Below, piece after piece: positions 56,807 to 64,000 of a stretch of 64,000 nucleotides of DNA; the stretch's first letter is position 1; every line of letters begins with the position of its first letter. The notes under the pieces were generated by a model. It worked only from the letters and a program-made list of their open reading frames with translations, had not been told where the DNA came from and did not search any database. The position numbers and the translations under genes were made by a program. Source of the DNA: Entophlyctis helioformis (lineage: Eukaryota; Chytridiomycota; Chytridiomycetes; Chytridiales; Chytriomycetaceae). The DNA lies in NCBI GenBank assembly GCA_025526915.1, contig JAHLKH010000028.1, positions 1 through 64,000 of the forward strand, in the 5' to 3' direction.

Positions 56807-57876
56807 TTATGCTGTTGCGCCAGTGCCGTCGGGCTTGAGCTTGCGCTGCTCAAAGGCGGACAGCTTCTCCTGCAGCTGTTTCTTTGCTTCCTGGCTGTGG
56901 ATTGGAGGTAAACAGGCTGACGTGAGTGGCAGGCAAAGCAGCAGACAGACAGACAGACAGACAGACAGACATGCAGCACAGAAAACGTACGCGTCCATGA
57001 CGTCCTTGTTGAACAGCCGCGAGTCTTCAAGCTCGGCCTCTTCAATGCGAATAAAGGCGCGCGTGTTGGGGCGGTTGGCGACAAGATCCTCAGGCTCAGC
57101 AGGAGCAGCGGGGGCAGCAGCCGTCTCTGCGCCACCCTGTTCCAATGCAGCATCGGCAGCTGCTGGGGTTGCGGTGGCCGACAGATCGGCACCCGCACGG
57201 GCAGCCAGGTCACGGGCAGCCAGCTCCTTGCGTTCCTCTTCAGCGCGCTCAGCATAGAACTCGCCCAACGCCTTGGCATACGCCTCGTGTCTGGACAGCA
57301 GGCCGCCCTCCTTGGACATCAAGTAAAGCGTGCGCTGCACCACACTGTCCGCATGCATCGTCAGCCATGCCATGCCATGCCATGCCATTCACAGCCGCCC
57401 CAGAGATGCAGACCATCGACGCACCTCTCGCCAGACAGCGGCACACGGGCATCGCCGCCGTGAATGGACGTCCACTTGACACGGCCCAGACGGTCCAGCC
57501 GCTCAGCGAGCACACGCGGCCGGTCGAGCTCAAACGGGTGCCGACGGTAAAACACCTCACGCACCTGATCCTCGGCGTAGACGATCTCTGGTGCAGAGCG
57601 GACCATGTGCGGCTTGTACGCCGCCGACACCCGCGACCGCCGGGAGATGCGGTGCGCATCGGCCATCTGGCGCTTCCACAGCGTCTGGCGGGCATCCGGC
57701 TGCTGGAACTGCTGAGCGTCGGCCGGGATCACTTGCGACTGCGGCTTGGGTGCCGGCGGGTGCAGCTGCATGGCGGCGAACCACGGCGGCAGCATGGCGT
57801 TGGTCTTGCCGGCTGCCTGCAGGTTGAGCAGCTGCGTTGTGAAGCTGAACGGGTTGTTCTTGAGCTTGACCGTCAT
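56807..57876 (-). CDS. RSM25: mitochondrial small-subunit ribosomal protein mS23 (RSM25)
   Basis: Component of the mitoribosomal small subunit. Exons on the minus strand 57876-57425, 57344-56991, 56894-56807 join in phase for 297 residues. The N-terminus (MTVKLKNNPFSFTTQLLNL; LPPWFAAMQLHPPAP) and the core APEIVYAEDQVREVFYRRHP followed by FELDRPRVL match the mS23/Rsm25 signature (PxxIxYPED..R..FY..HP.EL.RP). The next exon gives VVQRTLYLMSKEGGLLS and an Ala/Glu-rich helix, ending in a Lys/Gln coil. Start at 57876 is the ATG directly before the conserved N-terminus; an upstream ATG in the same frame (58044) would add a poorly conserved extension. The 3' end converges on the uncharacterised + strand gene, 132 bases away. 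Confidence 0.85.
56942..56971 (+). repeat. (AGAC)n microsatellite
   Basis: About seven AGAC units inside the last intron of the mS23 gene. Confidence 0.9.
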
Positions 57877-58079
57877 GGCGCTGTTCTGTGCGTCTGCGCT
57901 GAGCTCGTTGCTGTCGGTCGAGGCAGCTGGCCATTGGTGCTGCTCAATGTGGTCAACGAGCGTCAGAGTCACATGACCCCACGTGACTGCCAAAGCCTCC
58001 AGGTTGTCTGGTCGGTCCACTATCGCCAGCGAGGTTCTTCGCACTGCGAGTTCCTACTGCATGTGCACGATCAGGCAAT

Positions 58080-58319
58080 GTGCTCTCTGAGCCGTTCAAC
58101 GCCAGGCGATGCGTCCGCCAAGGCTGCCCGCCTTCTGGCCTCTTGTTCAACCTGTTCCTCAACGACAGCCTTGATGGCATCCATGGACTGATGTTTGCAG
58201 ACGATGTGGCCATTCTCGCAGAGTCGCATGTAGCATTGGCAGACGAGGTGCAAGTCGTGGCAGCAATCGTGTCTTCATTCCAACAGCAGGTCTTGGCGAT
58301 CCATTCATCACTTGGTTGA
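58080..58319 (+). mobile_element. fragment of a non-LTR retrotransposon reverse transcriptase
   Basis: An 80-codon open stretch carries two adjacent core motifs of LINE-type reverse transcriptase in the correct order: RRCVRQGCPPSGLLFNLFLN (fingers/palm motif, usually RQGCPxSPxLFNLxIN) and GLMFADDVAILAES, the catalytic FADD box. The usual 40-60 residues between them are shortened to a few (DSLDGIH), so there is an internal deletion and the fragment cannot be an active polymerase. I find no endonuclease, ORF1, RNase H or poly-A tail on either side. It ends with a stop at 58317-58319, overlapping the stop of the antisense ankyrin gene by about 12 bases. Best read as an old, deleted copy. Confidence 0.7.
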
Positions 58320-59918
58320 CGTTTGCAGTTTCTCGATGGTCGACTGGAGCTGCTCAATGATGATCGTGTCGTCTTGCTCTTGTTTCGCCTCCGCGAGCAG
58401 TGCCTGTGCCCGATCCAGAGTGAGGCTACCAAGGAGGATCTCGGCAATCTCCATTGTTTCGGCACGTTCGAGTGCTTCGAGTCCAACCGCGTATCCGCAA
58501 TCCAACAGATGCTGCAGCATCTCTGCATCGCCCTCTTCCGCTGCTTGCCTGACGACGTCGCTTGATGCGCGACAGCCTTTGGAGTGCATGTACTTGATGA
58601 CGTCCGAGTGTCCCCTGCTGATGGCAGCATCTAATGCGGCGGACGTGCACTCTAAACCGCGAGTCTCGTGGAGCCACTGCACTATATCAAAGCGGCCATA
58701 CTGCGCAGCATAGAACATCGCATACCCTGTGCATCCCTCTGTCCTGTTCTCGTGGAGCCACTTGATGACATGCAGATGTCCAAATATCGCCGCAGAGTCC
58801 ATCGCACCAGTCGTGCATCCTTCCGTCCTGTTGGCATGCAGCCACTCGACGATATGCAGATGACCATTTTCTGCCGCCTTATCCATCGCCCACTCCGTGC
58901 ATCCTTCAGTCCGGTTTTCGTGCAGCCATTTGACGACATGCAGATGGCCGTAGGTAGCCGCGCCATTCATGGCATATGTCGTGCATCCTTCCGTCCGGTT
59001 TTCGTGCAGCCACTTGAGAACATGGAGGTGGCTGTTGCCAGCCGCATAGTTCATCGCAGCAGTCGTGCATCCTGCCACACCAAGACTAAACAAGTACTGC
59101 ACAACATCAAGCTGTCCACGATCTGCTGCTTGATCGACTGCGGTGGACCAGTGCCTCGTTGTACCATCGTACACGGCCATCCAGCGTTGAAGCGTCTTGT
59201 ACTTGTCGTCGAGATGCTTGAGCAGATCGAGGCATCCGAAGCGGATGGCCATGCGAGCGAGTGTGATCGGAGTCGAAAAGTCGAGCAAGTCGAACCAGCC
59301 GTGCCGCATGGGAATGAGAAGTAAGCGGCGGCTGTCAAAGTGGTCATGGCTGAACGATACGTCGTAGTTGTTGTTGTTTGCGTCGTCTCTCGCATACTCT
59401 TTCTCGATGTACTGCGGAAAGCGCTTGCAGAGACGGTCGTACATGGAGCGAGAGTGGGCGAGGAGCAGTCCGTTGTCGGCCGTCAGCCTAGCATCAGGCA
59501 GCAGAGTCAGATCGCCCTGCCAGTCCATCTTGAACGCATCGATCCACAGCTGCCGCTCGGTCGCTCGGTCGAGTGAGTCTGGGTCGCCGAGCATGCCGTT
59601 GACGAAGAGCGTGAGCGGGCCGGCGTGCTTGAGGATCAAGGCGTGGATCTCGGCGGGCTTGCCGTCCCAGTGGCTGCTGCCAAACGCAAGGTCGCCGGTG
59701 GCTGGTGGCACCACATAGCGAGGCACACCTGGCTGTGCAATCGTTGCTGCTGCTGGCTGTCCTGGCTGCCCTGGTTCGACGGCTTGTCTGCCACTCGCAC
59801 CAACGACCTGTTCGACCACAGCCGGCTGTTCGGCTGTGCTCTGCAGCTGGCTCTGCAGACGGCGCACATGCTTGTCGCTGGCTGTTGTCTGCCGCCTCCT
59901 CTGTCGCTGCGTCGTCAT
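58308..59918 (-). CDS. ankyrin-repeat protein with HLHVVKWLHENRTEGCT-type repeats
   Basis: Intronless protein of 536 residues from the ATG at 59918 (MTTQRQRRRQ); the frame extends further upstream but without homology. The N-terminal third is basic and Gln/Ala-rich, then an unrecognised alpha-helical block with SHWDGKPAEIHALILKHAG and WIDAFKMDWQGDLTLLPDA. Residues about 265-460 are ankyrin repeats of about 33 residues, five of them nearly identical: HLHVLKWLHENRTEGCTTYA, HLHVVKWLHENRTEGCTEWA, HLHIVEWLHANRTEGCTTGA and so on. A C-terminal coiled coil follows (IIIEQLQSTIEKLQTS). This repeat style is known from large expanded families in chytrids, oomycetes and giant viruses. It is a protein-binding scaffold of unknown partner. 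Near-identical units suggest recent internal duplication. Confidence 0.9.
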   Translation of the reverse strand: MTTQRQRRRQTTASDKHVRRLQSQLQSTAEQPAVVEQVVGASGRQAVEPGQPGQPAAATIAQPGVPRYVVPPATGDLAFGSSHWDGKPAEIHALILKHAGPLTLFVNGMLGDPDSLDRATERQLWIDAFKMDWQGDLTLLPDARLTADNGLLLAHSRSMYDRLCKRFPQYIEKEYARDDANNNNYDVSFSHDHFDSRRLLLIPMRHGWFDLLDFSTPITLARMAIRFGCLDLLKHLDDKYKTLQRWMAVYDGTTRHWSTAVDQAADRGQLDVVQYLFSLGVAGCTTAAMNYAAGNSHLHVLKWLHENRTEGCTTYAMNGAATYGHLHVVKWLHENRTEGCTEWAMDKAAENGHLHIVEWLHANRTEGCTTGAMDSAAIFGHLHVIKWLHENRTEGCTGYAMFYAAQYGRFDIVQWLHETRGLECTSAALDAAISRGHSDVIKYMHSKGCRASSDVVRQAAEEGDAEMLQHLLDCGYAVGLEALERAETMEIAEILLGSLTLDRAQALLAEAKQEQDDTIIIEQLQSTIEKLQTSTK

Positions 59919-60220
59919 CGTCACAGCTGCTTGCTCGCTTTGTGGCTGTGAGGACAAGATCCACTCGACGCGACTGCGTCCAACAAGCGCCATTGCAACA
60001 CACGAGAATGTGGGACATGCACCGACACGGCATGCCATGGTGCACAGTGTTGCCAACGAGCCTATGCCATGGCTGGTATGGCGTGCTCTGCGAGAACTTG
60101 GAATGAAGCAGCCTGATCCATAAACACAAGCAGGCTTGGTGTGCTGACTCGCACTGTCCACTGCTCGAATGCTCAGCAATACAGCACATGTCTGGCTCAA
60201 AGCCTGTTTATTCCCTTTGG

Positions 60221-63200
60221 TCACCAGCCATCAGAGCTGCCAACCAGCTTGCCAACCATCCGCTCGGCCTCGGCATCAGATCCAAGGTCGAGTGGCTGCT
60301 GGGCCGGCGGCATCGGCACACCAAAGGCGGGAGCTGCAGGCCGGGGCGGTGGGTGCCGTGGCAGAGACGGCAACCCTGGCGGCCCTGGAGCGCGCGCCAT
60401 GCCAACCGGCAGCGGCAGCCCTGGTGGAGGCGTCCCAGCCTGCCCCAGAGGCCGGTCTGCACTTCCAAGGATCGTCACAGTGACGTCCTTGTTGAAGGCA
60501 GACCGTCTCATGCCTGCCTCCACAATGAGGTGGTAGAGCAACACCGCCTTGTCTGTCGACCCCTGCTCCTCGAGGAGCAGGTTTGACAGGTGCCGCGGGT
60601 CCAATCCAAAGACCCGTACGACCTGCTGGAACGCAGCGGCGTCGATGCTGCTGATGCTGCTGCACCGATCGGGTGTGTGGAGGGCGACGGGCGAGCTTCC
60701 GCCATCTGTGAGCCACCTGTGCACCATGCATTGCAAGGATGGCGTTGATGCGTGTCAGTGACCTACTCAACAGCCGGCGGCATTTAACAACCACAATGCA
60801 TGGCAACACAGACTGACAGGTTGTTGGCGACCTGCCCAATGGTCGGTCGCTTGCTCGGATCCTTGTCCAGCAGAGACAGGATCAGGGCTTTGAGATCTGT
60901 TGCATGACAGCAGCATGAGCATCAACACACGTCAGCCATCCTGCCTGCTGCTCAACATCATCGTCATGCAAAGCGCGGCATGGCTTATCATACCGTCACT
61001 GATGTGAGGGCTTGCAGGGAAGTTGATCACGTCTGTGAACAACGTCCGTCCTCGCATCATGCCGCCAGCCGCCTTGCTGACAGCGAACGGCTTCTTGCCG
61101 TAGACCATCTCGTAGAGCATCACGCCGAGGCTCCACATATCGGCCTGCTTGCCGTCGTAACCAATGGCGTGCGGCATGCCCGAGTCTTCGACCTCGGGAG
61201 CCATGTATCCAAGCGTCCTGTGAATAGCCAGTCAGTGCCCATGCCCAGCCAGACCAGCATCGCCACATACAATGCAACAGCAAAGAGCAAGCGTGCGTTG
61301 CAGAGAGCATCATAAACGTACCCGACTGGACCCTTGGACTTGACCATTGGGCTGTAGATGCCAGCCAGCCCAAAGTCAATCACGAAGATGTGGCCATCGC
61401 CATCCATCAACGCGTTGTCCGGTTTTAGGTCGCGGTGAACCACGCCGCAGCTCTGTCACGCACATTCACCATGCCAGTCAGCCAATGAACACAATCAACA
61501 AGCCAGATACAGCCAGCACCGTCAAGACTCACAACATGCAGGTAGTGCAGCGCTGAGACGAGCTGCCGCATCGCCAGGCGACAGTCGTCTGGTGCGATTG
61601 CCTGGCCGCCACCGAGACGCGACGCCAGTGATCCACTGTGGACATAGTCCATCACAGTGAATATATGCGTCGACGTCTCGATGACGTCCTGCAGGCCGAT
61701 GATGTTGGGGTGGCTGACCAGCCCCATCAGCTGCGCGTCGACCAGGTTGGCCAAGACAGCCGAGCCCTGGTCGTCGCACAGCCGCATCGCCTTGACCGCG
61801 CACTGTTGCATCAAACATGCATCAACATATTGAAGCGCATTCATGACTGTGAGTTGCATGATCAAGCCACAGCCACAGTCGGTGCAGCACAGCATCGCAT
61901 CAAACAAACCATTTGTCGCGTGGCGGCGTGCTGGCACAGCAGCACCTCGCCGAACCCGCCTCTGCCGATCCCCATGCAGATGACAAGGTCCTCGAGGCGA
62001 ACGCGTGGCGTCGTGCCAAACCGCGTCTGGATCCGCTGCGCGTGGCCGCCAAACCGGCAGGCAAGAGTTTGGAACCCGGCGTTCCTGATGGCGGCCAGTG
62101 GCAGAATGAACGGGCAGATCTGGGTTGCATAGTGAAGATGCAGAGCCCGTCTGTCGAGCAACTTGCCGTTGATCCTTGGCGCCGTGTCGATAAACTGTTG
62201 TTGGTTGCCATTCGCAGCATTGCAAGCACATGTCAGTCATGGTGTCATGACGACAGATCCAACACGAGACACGGTTTGACCGTAGTGTGCACCGCATCAC
62301 ATTGCTCATCATCATGATCTGGACAGCAGACACCAGAGAGACAAGACTTACGTGCAGGTTGGGCCGGGTCGAGATGAACTTGCTCAGCAGCTTGAGCGAG
62401 TTCTGGTACATGACCGTCTTGGGGTCGACACCATGCACGCCGCATAGCCGATCGAATGTAATGAGGTATTCGAGCATGTCGGCCGCACCCATTCGCTTGA
62501 ACGTTTGTTGCAGTGCGATGAGCGCATCTGCTTCAGCGGAGTCGATCGGTGACGGCTGTCCTGCGGGTGCGACGGGCGGCTGCGGGACGACGGGAGATGG
62601 TGCTACGGCTTGGATTGGTGCGCCGATCAACAGCACCGGTCGTGGCGGACCGATCGAGCGAGGAGCGATCCGTGCGGTGGCGGCCGTGGCGGCAATGTCG
62701 ATCTTGCTGACCGCCTTGGTAATGGCAGCGATGACCTTGACAAAGAGCTCCGCGCTGATCGTGAGAACGGCCGATACTCCGCCTGGCAGACTGATCCGAC
62801 GAACTGCAGAAGGAATGGCGATCGACGGGCCAACGACTGATGCGCGCCGAGCAGCATGCGCGCGGTTGGCGATGAGGACAGTGGCGCAGGCGGTCAACAG
62901 TGTCAACTTGACAATGACAACGCGGGCCTTGACCAGTGCTGCGGCGACAACCGCCAAGACGGCCGCAGACGGTCGAGCATGCACGACGAGAACAATGCCA
63001 TGATCGCGCCGCGCGCTGACGAGAACGACTTCGGTGTCATCAAGAAGAGCGGGATGTGCGAGGCGATCCAAACGACGACGCAAACGACAAGCCGATCTTG
63101 GAGCAACAGGGTTGTTGGTGCCCTCGGATGCGACTGCTTGGTGTGATGATCCGTCGCCGGTGCATGGATGCAAGGTCCCGATTGACCTGATCCAGAGGCA

Positions 63201-63758
63201 GAAGGCGAGCGTGACGGCTAGCCGTGAATATCCGTTTGCCGTGCCCCTGACGCCGTCCCATAGTGCGATTGTGAGGTAGATGTCGCAAAGGAACGCCAGC
63301 GTGACATCGGCTGCGAGTTGGGCTGCCAAGAGACGAAAGGCCGTGCGTCGTGACGAGCGGCCACCAGATGCACCTGGCCCGTTGCGGCTGCTGCTGTGTT
63401 GGTCATACGCTGACGGATTTGCTACGACGGCGGCATGTCCAGAGATACAAAGACAGACAGCGAAGAACAATCGCAAGACGACGACGAGCGCGGCCGAAAC
63501 TCCGACGACAATGCGTGTCGCGGAGTTTGTCGCGCTTTCGACAAACGACGCTGGCAGTCGGAAGCAGCGAGGAGCAAGGACGACGGCCAAAGAGACGACG
63601 AACGAGACAAGGACAGAGACCGGGACAGGGGAGACGTCGGCAGCACCTTCCTCGGTGTGGCTTGCTCGGAATAAAGCTCGTTCGAACACCTCCTGTTGCT
63701 GTTGTTGCTGTTGCTGTTGTTGTCGGCGTCGCAGCTTGTCCAGAGGCGAGTCGACCAA
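60221..63758 (-). CDS. Ser/Thr protein kinase with multi-pass membrane N-terminus (5' end not resolved)
   Basis: Minus-strand gene with at least six exons. N-terminal part (63758 to about 62360): poly-Gln, then several hydrophobic segments (SVLVSFVVSLAVVLAP; IVVGVSAALVVVLRLFFAVC; AADVTLAFLCDIYLTIALW; VVIVKLTLLTACATVLIA), Ala/Pro linker, and a helical region (MGAADMLEYLITFDRL). Kinase: IGRGGFGEVLLCQHAAT (glycine loop), CAVKAMRL (Lys), HPNIIGLQDVIE, VHRDLKPDNALMDG (catalytic loop), VIDFGLAGIY, YMAPEVED, DMWSLGVMLYEMVYGKKPF, LDKDPSKRPTIG. All catalytic residues are present. The C-terminus has a helical block (GLDPRHLSNLLLEEQGSTDK) like the UBA module of AMPK-related kinases and a Pro-rich end at 60221. 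At least one frame change lies in the membrane part near 63150. The frame at 63758 has no ATG, so the true start is further upstream. Confidence 0.7.
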
Positions 63759-64000
63759 GCGTCGTCCGGCCAGATCCAGTGTTCCACATGAGAGCGTCGA
63801 TATCGCATCCCGCCCATCGCCGAGTCAGGCAAGCAGGCAAGCAGGGCAGGCACACAGAGAGGACCGCAGAACACATCGATCGAGCCATGTAAGTGTGCGT
63901 GCTTGCATCTGCCGACCATGGGATGTCCTGCGTGCTGCACTCACCTGGCACTGGATCACGGCCCGCACAAACGCCACGGCACAGACGGCTTCGTGGATGA
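63759..64000 (-). other. possible upstream exon of the kinase gene, truncated by the window end
   Basis: On the minus strand a short open stretch at 64000-63954 (IHEAVCAVAFVRAVIQCQ) ends at a good donor (CAG then GTGAGT at 63953), which would suit an upstream exon of the membrane kinase. The link to the exon starting near 63820 is not established. Nothing else recognised. Confidence 0.25.

Noticed and set aside
62287..63003. Plus-strand open frame of 238 codons
   Set aside because: It mirrors the membrane-plus-kinase gene on the minus strand and has only Ala/Thr/Arg-rich translation.

Overview
The window is eukaryotic nuclear DNA, GC-rich and gene-dense, with short spliceosomal introns (mostly about 50-180 bases). 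Gene content points to an early-diverging, zoosporic fungus, most likely a chytrid. It carries an inositol-trisphosphate-receptor calcium channel (lost in Dikarya), an SFI1-like centrin-binding protein and an ANKRD39-like protein (both typical of organisms with centrioles or cilia), a CDCA7-type zinc finger, and an ankyrin protein with HLHVVKWLHENRTEGCT repeats. Beside these are ordinary fungal genes (YHM2, PMR1, VAM7, HEL2, RSM25/mS23). The taxonomic call is inferred from gene content; no rRNA or marker gene is present.

Layout. 0-8.4 kb: end of a ZIP metal transporter (+), a wax-synthase-like MBOAT acyltransferase (+), a C2H2 zinc-finger protein (+), a PLP aminotransferase (-) and an ANKRD39-like protein (-). 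8.4-21.5 kb: one very large IP3 receptor gene (+). 21.5-24.2 kb: the Hsp90 co-chaperone CNS1/TTC4 and the GPI-anchor de-N-acetylase PIG-L (both +). 24.2-32 kb: SFI1-like, an MDR oxidoreductase and a CDCA7-like protein (all -). 32-34 kb: the mitochondrial carrier YHM2 (+) and an orphan first exon of a dehydrogenase. 34-41.4 kb: HEL2, SNAPC4 and TAF8 (all -). 41.5-45.2 kb: an SH3-WW-PH-RhoGAP protein (+). 45.4-49.8 kb: the Golgi Ca/Mn pump PMR1 (-). 50.3-52.9 kb: VAM7 and a TMEM19/DUF92 protein (+). 53.5 kb: tRNA-Pro(CGG). 53.9-56.7 kb: an unrecognised acidic/Gly-rich protein (+). 56.8-57.9 kb: mS23 (-). 58.1 kb: a non-LTR reverse-transcriptase fragment. 58.3-59.9 kb: an ankyrin protein (-). 60.2-64 kb: a protein kinase with a multi-pass membrane N-terminus (-), probably continuing past the window.

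Two genes touch calcium handling (IP3 receptor for release, PMR1 for Golgi loading) and several touch transcription and chromatin (SNAPC4, TAF8, CDCA7-like), but I see no operon-like organisation; close divergent and convergent spacing is better explained by compaction.

Two sequence-level patterns stand out. First, many otherwise well conserved genes are broken by single missing bases; each break I could resolve is a loss, which looks like deletion-biased sequencing error more than pseudogene decay. Second, at least five introns appear to use GC-AG splice sites, each forced by reading phase.
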